A DNA stretch of 64,000 nucleotides from Candidatus Bathyarchaeota archaeon. GTDB lineage: Archaea; Thermoproteota; Bathyarchaeia; TCS64; PIYN01. The DNA lies in the NCBI GenBank assembly GCA_003601775.1, contig PIYN01000012.1:1-64000 (forward strand), written 5' to 3'. The translations under genes and the position numbers were made by a program. Positions 1 to 6,570 of the stretch are shown here, one piece after another. Under the pieces are notes generated by a model that worked only from the letters and a program-made list of their open reading frames with translations, made no database searches and had not been told where the DNA came from. Position 1 is the first letter of the stretch; every line of letters begins with the position of its first letter.

Positions 1-1
1 A

Positions 2-205
2 AGGGAGGTCCTCGAGGTCGAGTCGAGTTTGAAGAAAAGGATGCTGAGGGCCCTCATCCTCATCAGGGAGAAGCTATGGGAGATCTATGGGATGCCCCAG
101 GGGATGCAGAGGGGCGCTGAAGAGGTAAGAAAGATCATCTCTGCGAGACACATCCCAAAAAGCAGGATCGAAGAGGCAGTTCGATCCCTGAGGGAACTCC
201 TCTAA
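2..205 (+). CDS. C-terminal fragment of an unknown protein
   Basis: The frame is open from the window edge and stops with TAA at 203-205, leaving 67 residues. It is mostly charged helix, with an IREKLWEIYG stretch and an end reading SLRELL. I do not recognise a family. It converges on the ribosomal-protein operon, whose last gene ends about 40 bp away on the other strand. It is kept because the frame is open and its codon use (AGG, GAG, CTC) matches the neighbours. Confidence 0.45.
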   Translation, partial: REVLEVESSLKKRMLRALILIREKLWEIYGMPQGMQRGAEEVRKIISARHIPKSRIEEAVRSLRELL

Positions 206-247
206 CGATTAAAGAGATCCGGGGGCTGTAGAGGTCTCTATGACCCT

Positions 248-439
248 TTACCGTGTCTTCGTTTTCTGGGTCTTGAAGATCGTGAATCCGCATTTTCCAC
301 AGGCGTATCGGTCGCCGTGGTCTGCCATGAAGTACCCCCTTCCACACCTGTTGCAGAAGGGGAGCCTCCTCTTCAACTTGCCGTCTTCTATGATGTAATA
401 GGTGTAGGCCCTGCTCCTCCTCTTCTCACCACTGGTCAA
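248..439 (-). CDS. rps27ae: 30S ribosomal protein S27ae
   Basis: Small zinc-ribbon protein of the small ribosomal subunit, 63 aa, the usual archaeal size. Cys29, Cys32, Cys47 and Cys50 form two CxxC knuckles (CNRC and CGKC), with a basic N-terminus and a TQKTKTR tail. It is the last gene of a leftward operon, 3 bp after the S24e gene, in the order rpoE'-spt4-dephospho-CoA kinase-rps24e-rps27ae that many archaea share. Confidence 0.95.
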   Translation of the reverse strand: MTSGEKRRSRAYTYYIIEDGKLKRRLPFCNRCGRGYFMADHGDRYACGKCGFTIFKTQKTKTR

Positions 440-442
440 AGA

Positions 443-733
443 TCATCCCTCCTCCTCTTCGGGGAGTTTGTTCCTCTCGACGATATGCTCCCTCTCCACG
501 AGGAGCGCCCGTTCCACCGTGTCATATATGTGGGCCCTGCCCAGGGTCCTATGGGACCCTGTCTTCGTCTCGAGTTTCACGATGTAGACCTTCTCTACGT
601 CGACCCCCATCTGTGCTGCCATCTCCTTCCTCACGTCCACCCTCCTTGGTGTTGAGGGGTGCTGGATCTCGAAGTCTATCTCCCTCCTCCCCAGCAGGGG
701 ATTATCCTTTGTGGAGATCACCGTGATCTTCAT
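443..733 (-). CDS. rps24e: 30S ribosomal protein S24e
   Basis: Small-subunit ribosomal protein of 96 aa. The N-terminus (MKITVISTKDNPLLGRRE) and the later VRKEMAAQMGVD segment are typical of archaeal S24e. Its start overlaps the stop of the dephospho-CoA kinase gene by 4 bp, and S27ae follows immediately, so translational coupling is likely. The acidic EEEEG tail is short and unremarkable. Confidence 0.96.
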   Translation of the reverse strand: MKITVISTKDNPLLGRREIDFEIQHPSTPRRVDVRKEMAAQMGVDVEKVYIVKLETKTGSHRTLGRAHIYDTVERALLVEREHIVERNKLPEEEEG

Positions 734-1281
734 CCTCCCCCTCCTCGCTCCATCCTCTCCAGGAACTCCAAGGTCCAGCGCTTCCTCTCCTCAGTCACCT
801 CCACGACGACTATTCCTTCCCTTGGTTGACCGTAGACCACGACTGAGCCGATAGGTGCCAGCGCGATTACTGGGAGCGTCAAGAGGTCCTCCTCTCCCTC
901 AACGATAACCACCGCCCCTTTATTAAGATTTATCGCCTCCTCCAGCACGTCCCAGACCTCCCCCCTTATGGTTCCAGCTGGATTCCTAACGTGGAACTCC
1001 CTCCACCCCTTAGGGAACCAGGGCTCCACCTCCTCCCTCATGACCCTGTTGTCGATGACGGCCACCTTCAAGGGGAGGCCGGCTCTGATGATATTCCTGG
1101 ATGTGACATCCCCAACGGAGATGAGGATCCCTGCCGCCCTCTCCTCAACAAACCTCCTTAGGGCATCCATCGTTTCCCGGGGCTCTCCCCTTATTAACAA
1201 GCCGAGGGGGCGCTTCAACTCCCCCCGGAGTTCCCTTGGGAGCCTTAGATCCCTTCCTCTCATCAACTCAGGGCGCCTCAT
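730..1281 (-). CDS. GTP-dependent dephospho-CoA kinase (DUF359 family)
   Basis: Archaeal enzyme family for the last step of coenzyme A synthesis, phosphorylating the 3'-OH of dephospho-CoA with GTP. The 183-aa product has the family hallmarks: a GDVTSRNI segment near residue 57, a central DNRVMRE, and the acidic motif EGEEDLLTLP that precedes a short C-terminal domain. It sits between spt4 and rps24e, its usual archaeal position, and overlaps rps24e by 4 bp. The function is taken from the family; no nearby gene gives independent support. Confidence 0.9.
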   Translation of the reverse strand: MRRPELMRGRDLRLPRELRGELKRPLGLLIRGEPRETMDALRRFVEERAAGILISVGDVTSRNIIRAGLPLKVAVIDNRVMREEVEPWFPKGWREFHVRNPAGTIRGEVWDVLEEAINLNKGAVVIVEGEEDLLTLPVIALAPIGSVVVYGQPREGIVVVEVTEERKRWTLEFLERMERGGGG

Positions 1282-1296
1282 AAGGCTGAGGAGTCT

Positions 1297-1482
1297 CTAT
1301 CTCACCCGGAGGGCATAGCGCCCTTTCTTCTTGATGCCCGCCCTCTTAGCGAGCTCCGAGTTCTCCGGGTCGAGGACTACGAGGAGGCCTGTGAAGTCCT
1401 CGCTGAGGTCCGAGCTCCTGCAATTCGGACAGACCCTGTCCCTCGTGATGAGGCGGCAGTTTCTACATGCCTTCTCACTCAT
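1297..1482 (-). CDS. spt4: Transcription elongation factor Spt4 (RpoE'')
   Basis: 61-aa zinc-ribbon protein that pairs with Spt5 on RNA polymerase and aids elongation. Cys6, Cys9, Cys18 and Cys21 make the zinc site, followed by the conserved SEDFTGLLVVLDPENSELA. It is encoded directly after rpoE', as in most archaea. Length and order both fit, and I see nothing unusual. Confidence 0.95.
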   Translation of the reverse strand: MSEKACRNCRLITRDRVCPNCRSSDLSEDFTGLLVVLDPENSELAKRAGIKKKGRYALRVR

Positions 1483-1510
1483 CTATCTCACCAATAACCC
1501 CTATATGCGG

Positions 1511-2071
1511 TTAGGCCTCGCCTCTCGCCTTCTTCACTTCCTCCTCGATCCACTCAAGCTTCCCCAGGAAGGGCTGTCGGGCCGTGACCCCTGTCTTACC
1601 TGTGCTCCTCCCTGAGGGGAAGGAGACGGCGACGATCCTCACACGGACCACATCCCCCCTCCTTAGCGTCCTCCCCGTCTCCTTACCGGTCAAGATTCCC
1701 TGCTTCTCGTCATAGGAGATGAAGTCGTCCATGAGCTGGGAGACATGGAGGAGCGCGTCCAAGGGGCCTATCCTGAGGAAGGCCCCGAAGTCCGCCACCT
1801 CGACGACCTCCCCCTCTATGACCTCTTGCAATTTTGGGTAGAAGGTCAGTACGGAGAAGGTCGCTGAGTGATAGGTCGCGCCATCCCCAGGGATGATATG
1901 CCCCATGGGGTCCACATCGACGTCGATGACCCTGATCACATACCCGAGTTCATCGTTCACCAGCCCCTCGTACTTCTCCCTCAGCGCTTCCAAGGTGGCC
2001 TCCTCTAAGGGTTTCCCGAAGTTGGATGGAGGGATGCGTACCGTGTCCTTCAACGTGATTATCTGGAACAC
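1511..2071 (-). CDS. rpoE1: DNA-directed RNA polymerase subunit E' (Rpo7)
   Basis: Archaeal homologue of Rpb7, half of the stalk of RNA polymerase. The 186-aa protein has an N-terminal Rpb7 domain (residues 1-80, starting MFQIITLKDTVRIPP) and an S1 RNA-binding domain from about residue 85 (GEVVEVADFGAFLRIGPLDA). It heads the leftward operon. An AT-rich stretch upstream (around 2098-2118) is a plausible promoter region. Confidence 0.96.
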   Translation of the reverse strand: MFQIITLKDTVRIPPSNFGKPLEEATLEALREKYEGLVNDELGYVIRVIDVDVDPMGHIIPGDGATYHSATFSVLTFYPKLQEVIEGEVVEVADFGAFLRIGPLDALLHVSQLMDDFISYDEKQGILTGKETGRTLRRGDVVRVRIVAVSFPSGRSTGKTGVTARQPFLGKLEWIEEEVKKARGEA

Positions 2072-2151
2072 GCCATGTTTACCTCCCTCGGCTCGATCTG
2101 AGTGATGAAATAAAAGCCTTTATGCTCCATGTTCGCCCTCCTCCGCCGTGC

Positions 2152-2901
2152 TCAGACCTGTATCAGGGTCTCTATAGGGCAGACCCCGGCGATCTCCTCC
2201 AACAGCTCCTTCCATTCATCCCCCACGGAGACGATGACGAAGATACCTGCCAGGTCAGGTCCAGCCCGCTTATCCTTCTTCCTCGCCTTCATCTTCAGCA
2301 CCATATCGGCGAGGGCCTTGAGGGTCTCACCGGTCCTGACGACGTCGTCGATGATGAGGACGCTATCCCTCGGCTTGATCGCCGTCCTCGGGATGTATAG
2401 GGTCCTCCTCACCGCCAGGCCCTTAGGGATATAGGTCTCCTCCAGGAACTTGTCGACCCCGACCTCCCTGCTCTCCTTCGCGATGACCAGGTCGACGTCT
2501 AAGAGGCTCGCCACCATCGTGGAGATGGGGATCCCATCCACGGCGGCCGTCAGGATCTTCGTCACACGGGCTCCGGCGAACCTCTCCACCACATAGTTCG
2601 CCATCAACTTCAGCCAAGTGATATCGGAGACGAGGGGTGTGTTATCGAAGTACCCCTCCTCATCGAACTTCAGGAGCTTCCTTAACTCCTCCTTGATATT
2701 CACGATCTTCAGGAGCCTCTCATAGAGCCACTGGGCCCTGGAGTAGCTGGGCAGGACGTGGCCACGGGTGTAACGGCTGAGGATCGGGGGGCTCAGCCCC
2801 AAGAGCTCCTTCAGCTCCTGGTATTTGTATTTCTTGCTCGCCACCTTCAGGAGCTCTGTGACCATCATCCTGTACTTCAACTTCACCGCACGGGACTCCA
2901 T
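2152..2901 (-). CDS. HTH-phosphoribosyltransferase regulator (GfcR-like)
   Basis: 249-aa fusion of an N-terminal helix-turn-helix (about residues 12-55, with LKELLGLSPPILSRYTRG) and a type-I phosphoribosyltransferase domain. The PRPP loop VLIIDDVVRTGETL is at residues 181-194. In archaea this architecture is the GfcR/PurR-like regulator family; the haloarchaeal GfcR controls glycolytic genes and the PRT domain probably senses a small ligand. It was once annotated as orotate phosphoribosyltransferase, but the HTH argues for regulation. It starts only 24 bp after the 3' end of tRNA-Lys on the same strand, so the two may share a transcript. Confidence 0.85.
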   Translation of the reverse strand: MESRAVKLKYRMMVTELLKVASKKYKYQELKELLGLSPPILSRYTRGHVLPSYSRAQWLYERLLKIVNIKEELRKLLKFDEEGYFDNTPLVSDITWLKLMANYVVERFAGARVTKILTAAVDGIPISTMVASLLDVDLVIAKESREVGVDKFLEETYIPKGLAVRRTLYIPRTAIKPRDSVLIIDDVVRTGETLKALADMVLKMKARKKDKRAGPDLAGIFVIVSVGDEWKELLEEIAGVCPIETLIQV

Positions 2902-2925
2902 GTTTCTTACTCTCCGCGATCTCTG

Positions 2926-3015
2926 CGGGCCTGAGGGGAATTGAACCCCTGACCGCCGGGTCTCTTCGACCGTTTCTTAAAAGCCCGGAGCTCTACCTTA
3001 CTGAGCTACAGGCCC
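2926..3015 (-). tRNA. tRNA-Lys (UUU), with a 16-nt intron
   Basis: Full cloverleaf on the minus strand: acceptor GGGCCTG/CAGGCCC, discriminator G, T-arm AGGGG-TTCAATT-CCCCT, anticodon stem CCGGG/CCCGG and loop CTTTTA+A. A 16-nt intron (2962-2977) lies at the canonical 37/38 site. It fits a bulge-helix-bulge: central helix CTTT/GAAG, bulges TA|A and AG|A. The 3' end is followed by CAG, so CCA is not encoded. A TATA-like element lies 30-40 bp upstream. Confidence 0.95.
2962..2977 (-). other. Intron of tRNA-Lys at position 37/38
   Basis: 16-nt archaeal tRNA intron defined by the bulge-helix-bulge fold around the anticodon loop (central helix CTTT/GAAG with 3-nt bulges). Removing it restores a 7-nt anticodon loop and a 5-bp stem. 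It would be cut by the splicing endonuclease. Confidence 0.88.
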
Positions 3016-3042
3016 TCCTCGACGCATTTTAATGTTCTCCCC

Positions 3043-3056
3043 AATTTTATATAAAT
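3043..3056 (-). promoter_or_regulatory. TATA element for tRNA-Lys
   Basis: The minus strand reads TTTATATAAAAT here. Its centre is about 35 bp upstream of the mature tRNA-Lys 5' end, which would put the transcription start a few bases before the tRNA. The match is to the archaeal TATA consensus; no start site is known. Confidence 0.6.
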
Positions 3057-3105
3057 GTTGTTTTGTGAATTGTTATGAAGGTTTAATTATTTAAGGTGTA
3101 TTTGG

Positions 3106-3220
3106 TCCCGCCCCCCGGAGTCGAACCGGGAACCCTCCGGTGTCTGCTCAATTGCTGGATGCTCTCGCCCAGGGTGGGCGGGAACTACAGCCGGATGCTC
3201 TACCATTGAGCTAGGGCGGG
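3106..3220 (-). tRNA. tRNA-Tyr (GUA), with a 43-nt intron and encoded CCA
   Basis: Minus-strand cloverleaf: acceptor CCCGCCC/GGGCGGG with the C1-G72 pair typical of archaeal tRNA-Tyr, discriminator A, T-arm CCCGG-TTCGACT-CCGGG, anticodon stem TCCGG/CCGGA and loop CTGTAG+A. A 43-nt intron (3142-3184) sits at 37/38. The central helix CTGT/GCAG and bulges AG|T and AC|A fit a bulge-helix-bulge. CCA follows the discriminator (3103-3105). The D-loop is short (7 nt). Confidence 0.94.
3142..3184 (-). other. Intron of tRNA-Tyr at position 37/38
   Basis: 43-nt intron bounded by the bulge-helix-bulge signals described for the tRNA. Its removal gives a standard 72-nt tRNA body. Confidence 0.87.
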
Positions 3221-3268
3221 ACCAATAAGTCTTAGTTGAGGGGGGTGACTTAAATTTTCCGCTTCCTT

Positions 3269-4354
3269 TTATCCGAAGGCTTTCTTTATGTTCTCTGGGT
3301 AGGGTGGGTAGATGATGCCCTTCTCGGTGATGAAGGCTGTGATGTACTTCGCTGGGGTGACGTCGAAGGCGGGGTTGCGGGCGGGTGAGTTCTCCGGCGT
3401 TATCCGTACCCTCCTGCGTTCTCCCTTCTCATCCACGCCCCAGACCCATTGAACCTCCTCTTCGCCTCGCTCCTCTATTGGTATATCCCCTCCGCTCCTC
3501 GCCTTGAGGTCGAAGGTCATGGCTGGGGCTGCGACGTAGAAGGGTATGCCGTTCTCCTTCGCGAGGACGGCCTTCTCATAGGTCCCTATCTTGTTCGCCG
3601 TATCTCCGTTGGAGGCGATCCTATCCGCCCCGACGATGACGAGCTGGATCTCCCCCCTGCTCATGTAGTAGCCCGCGGCGTTGTCCACGATCACGACGTG
3701 GTCGATGCCCTCCTGTAGGAGCTCCCAAGCGGTGAGGCGTGCCCCCTGGCACCTCGGCCTCGTCTCGTCGACGAAGACCCTTATACGTTTTCCTGCCCTG
3801 TGGGCGAACCTTATGGGACTGAGAGCTGTTCCGTAGTCGAGGAAAGCAAGGGCCCCTGCGTTGCAGTGGGTGAGGATGCCATCCCCATCCCTTATGAGGG
3901 CGTTCCCATACTCCCCGATCTTTCTCGAGGCCTCCAAGTCCTCCTCCGCAATCCTCTCCGCCTCCCTCACTATCCGCTCCCTACCCTCCTCGACAGTTTC
4001 ACACGCCTCTAAGACGCGGAGGCATCTATCCACCGCATGAAATAGGTTTACAGCTGTCGGCCTTGTCGCCTTCAACAACTTTGCAGCTTCATTAACATAT
4101 GCTTTGAAAGCCTCCAAGCTCCCTGTTGGTGCCTGGAGGGCTGCCTGGGCGATCCCGTAGGCAGCGGTCACGCCTATCGCCCCTGCCCCACGGACTGCCA
4201 TATTCCTTATCGCCTCTGCTGTCTCCCTCTGATCATGGAGTTGAATAATCTCGAACCTATGGGGTAGGAGCCTCTGATCGATCATATGGACGATTCTCTC
4301 CTCCATCCAGACGGTCTTAAAGTCCTTCGTCTCCCCTTTGATCCTCACCCTCAA
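3269..4354 (-). CDS. mtnA: S-methyl-5-thioribose-1-phosphate isomerase
   Basis: Converts methylthioribose 1-phosphate to methylthioribulose 1-phosphate in methionine salvage. The 361-aa length fits the MtnA branch of the eIF2B-like family. RGAGAIGVTAAYG is at residues 55-67, the catalytic cysteine is Cys164 in THCNAG, and the catalytic aspartate is Asp244 in GADRIASNGDTANK. The related aIF2B-like and ribose-1,5-bisphosphate isomerase families lack this exact set. No other salvage gene is adjacent, and it is divergent from the methyltransferase gene. Confidence 0.9.
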   Translation of the reverse strand: MRVRIKGETKDFKTVWMEERIVHMIDQRLLPHRFEIIQLHDQRETAEAIRNMAVRGAGAIGVTAAYGIAQAALQAPTGSLEAFKAYVNEAAKLLKATRPTAVNLFHAVDRCLRVLEACETVEEGRERIVREAERIAEEDLEASRKIGEYGNALIRDGDGILTHCNAGALAFLDYGTALSPIRFAHRAGKRIRVFVDETRPRCQGARLTAWELLQEGIDHVVIVDNAAGYYMSRGEIQLVIVGADRIASNGDTANKIGTYEKAVLAKENGIPFYVAAPAMTFDLKARSGGDIPIEERGEEEVQWVWGVDEKGERRRVRITPENSPARNPAFDVTPAKYITAFITEKGIIYPPYPENIKKAFG

Positions 4355-4515
4355 CTTCGATCCCTCTTAACTGATCTCCGCACAACTGTTGAAGAACTTT
4401 CCCCTATTATTTGGCTTAGATCCCCGATCGATCTCCGTTCTATCGATTTGACTTAGCATCTTCCTTCGAAGTTAATTTAAGTTTTTATGGGAGATGCCTA
4501 AAACTGCTTTATGGT

Positions 4516-5364
4516 GTGAACGAAGTAGCCCCACGTCCTCTGCTTTTAACGGCGGAGATCGTGCAGGAAATACTTAGGGGTAGAACCCGGGTCACCCTCG
4601 ATCTCGGACTCTCTGAGACCACTATCACCTTGGAAGGGGGAGCCGTGATCTTCCCCGATGGTAGCAGGGTGAAGCTTGAGGCCCTGCATCGGATTCTGAA
4701 GCGACCTAATGTAGTCTTTATGCTCATCGACTCCGAGCCCCGTCCTCTCTCGCTTACCAACGATCATTTTTACAAGCTCGTCCCCACAAAGGGAGCCCCT
4801 ACCCTGGAAATAGATGGAGTAAGGATGCACCGGACGAAGGGGACGACTCCCGAGAAGGATGCATGGGAGAAGGTCAGGGTCTTAGGGGTCAGAGGGGGGA
4901 GGGTCTTGGAGATAGGGACTGGGTTGGGGTACACCACACAGGCGACCCTCAATGCCGGTGCTGAGGTGATCCTCTCTCTGGAGCTGAGCCCCGCGGTGTT
5001 GAAGATCGCCCGGCTGAACCCTTGGTCGAGGAGGATCTTCACCGATGAGAGGGTGCACCTCATCTTGGGGGACGCCTATCAGGTCTTGCCCTCCCTTCGC
5101 TCCGGGTTCTTCGACTACATCCTCCATGACCCTCCTCGCTTCTCCCTCGCGGGCCATCTCTACGGTTCGGCCTTCTACGCCCAACTCTTCAGGGTCTTGA
5201 GGCCGGAGGGAAGGTTGTTCCACTATGTGGGTGAGCCCGGGGCGAGATACCGGGGGCGAAACGTGAGGAGGGGGGTGATAAATCGGCTAAGGAGGACGGG
5301 CTTCACAAGAATACTCTACCACAGGGAGGTCAGGGGGATAACCTGCATGAAACCTAATCTGTAA
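4516..5364 (+). CDS. Predicted archaeal SAM methyltransferase (COG2521-like)
   Basis: 282-aa class-I methyltransferase. The SAM-binding loop VLEIGTGLGYTT is near residue 133, an acidic end of strand 2 follows (LSLELS), and the motif-IV-like HDPPRFSLAGHLY is near residue 200. The N-terminal 100 residues hold a small domain with IFPDGSRVKLE. The layout resembles spermidine-synthase-like archaeal proteins grouped as COG2521, whose substrate is unknown to me. The start is GTG at 4516; the ATG at 4511 and the GTG at 4514 run straight into stops. It converges on the next gene with an 11-bp overlap. Confidence 0.75.
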   Translation: MNEVAPRPLLLTAEIVQEILRGRTRVTLDLGLSETTITLEGGAVIFPDGSRVKLEALHRILKRPNVVFMLIDSEPRPLSLTNDHFYKLVPTKGAPTLEIDGVRMHRTKGTTPEKDAWEKVRVLGVRGGRVLEIGTGLGYTTQATLNAGAEVILSLELSPAVLKIARLNPWSRRIFTDERVHLILGDAYQVLPSLRSGFFDYILHDPPRFSLAGHLYGSAFYAQLFRVLRPEGRLFHYVGEPGARYRGRNVRRGVINRLRRTGFTRILYHREVRGITCMKPNL

Positions 5365-5821
5365 CCCTCACAGTGATGCAAATTGAGTGTTTTACATCCC
5401 CAGCCACAGCATCCACATCGACATAGTACACCCCCAGTGTGGTCAAGTCCCTGATCTCGACCGTTAACACGCAATGCCCCTCACCACCAGCGGGCAGATA
5501 TACGTGATGAGGCTGCAATTCAAACTTCAGATCCTCAACGGTCCCAAGGAAGCCTACTCGGACCCTTCTAATCTTAAAGGTCACGTTGTGATTGAATCCA
5601 TTTACGGACTTTACCGTTATAGTCGTGCTATTGGAGTTCCCAACCCAATTCTTGAGGGTTATCATGCTCGAGTTGGCTGAGAGCTCAAAGTTAGGTTCCT
5701 GTTCCTCTGAACCCGCTTTAAACCAAGGGGGCAGAAGGGGTAGATTTATCACATCGAGATAGTGCATAGTAACAGAAGCGAGTATCAGTATGGAGAGGAT
5801 CAAGATACCCTTCTTTATCAC
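5354..5821 (-). CDS. Secreted or membrane-anchored hypothetical protein
   Basis: 155 aa. A hydrophobic segment at residues 4-20 (GILILSILILASVTM) looks like a signal anchor. The rest is a β-rich domain with many Ser/Thr/Asn, including NSTTITVKS and LPAGGEGHCVLTVEIRDL, which resembles an extracellular Ig-like or COG1470-type fold. Its AT content is higher than that of its neighbours and its codon use is less AGG-biased, consistent with a surface or recently acquired gene. The function is unknown. Confidence 0.7.
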   Translation of the reverse strand: MIKKGILILSILILASVTMHYLDVINLPLLPPWFKAGSEEQEPNFELSANSSMITLKNWVGNSNSTTITVKSVNGFNHNVTFKIRRVRVGFLGTVEDLKFELQPHHVYLPAGGEGHCVLTVEIRDLTTLGVYYVDVDAVAGDVKHSICITVRVTD

Positions 5822-6022
5822 CCTATCCCTTTAAATGTTATTTTCTTCCGGTTGCCTAAATGGATTATGAAGTATTAATACGGATAAGAGCAAATAATCT
5901 CGTTTTAATGTAAGTTGGACAGACGTAAGGGCGTGAGAAGGTTAGAGAGAATGCCCTTCCGAGCCCTTCTCCGACTACTATAGAATAGTTTATTACGTCT
6001 CGTAGAGGGCTATTAAGGGGGG

Positions 6023-6568
6023 ATGCCTTTGTCTCTGGAGGACCTCCTCTTCGAGTTCGACAACGATTCTGTGAGGATGGTCGCCGTCAGGAAGATCCCG
6101 AGGATCGAGACCTCAGGCCTTCTTCTGGAGGGGTATGAGGAGAACGAGGAGTTCACCGTCAACCTCTGGATTGGGAGGGAGCTCGTGGAGTCGGGGGTCG
6201 CCCGGTTCGCTGAGGAGGAGATCGGGAGCCAGGAGTTGGGGAGGATCCATTACATGGAGCGGATACAGCCTCTGGGGAGGCTGGCGCCCCTCCCCGAGCG
6301 GTTCTATCAGAGGGTCTACCTCACCCTCTCCAGCCTGAGGAGGAGGGCGAGAGGGGACCTCGCGCGGATCGAGGCGTATAACCGGTTGGTGGGGATGTTC
6401 AGGGATATAGTGGAGGGGAGGGTGAGGAAGATCGTCAGGCTCGCCTCCTTCGGCGCCTCGACGGATCAGGTCAAGAACCTCGCCCCTGAGGAGCGGAGGC
6501 TCTACGAGGAGCTCTCCTCCATCATCTCGAGCTGGAGGTCCAATATCCTAAGGATCGCGGGTGAGTAG
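6023..6568 (+). CDS. GINS complex subunit, Gins23-like
   Basis: Replication factor that binds MCM and Cdc45/GAN in the archaeal CMG helicase. The 181-aa protein has a small β domain at the N-terminus (residues 15-65) followed by the α-helical A domain (RFYQRVYLTLSSLRRRARGDL, residues 93-113). This B-then-A order marks Gins23 rather than Gins15. It ends 2 bp before mcm, the arrangement known from Sulfolobus. An AAGGGGGG Shine-Dalgarno precedes the ATG, and an AT-rich element lies near 5985-5995. Confidence 0.85.
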   Translation: MPLSLEDLLFEFDNDSVRMVAVRKIPRIETSGLLLEGYEENEEFTVNLWIGRELVESGVARFAEEEIGSQELGRIHYMERIQPLGRLAPLPERFYQRVYLTLSSLRRRARGDLARIEAYNRLVGMFRDIVEGRVRKIVRLASFGASTDQVKNLAPEERRLYEELSSIISSWRSNILRIAGE

Positions 6569-6570
6569 GT

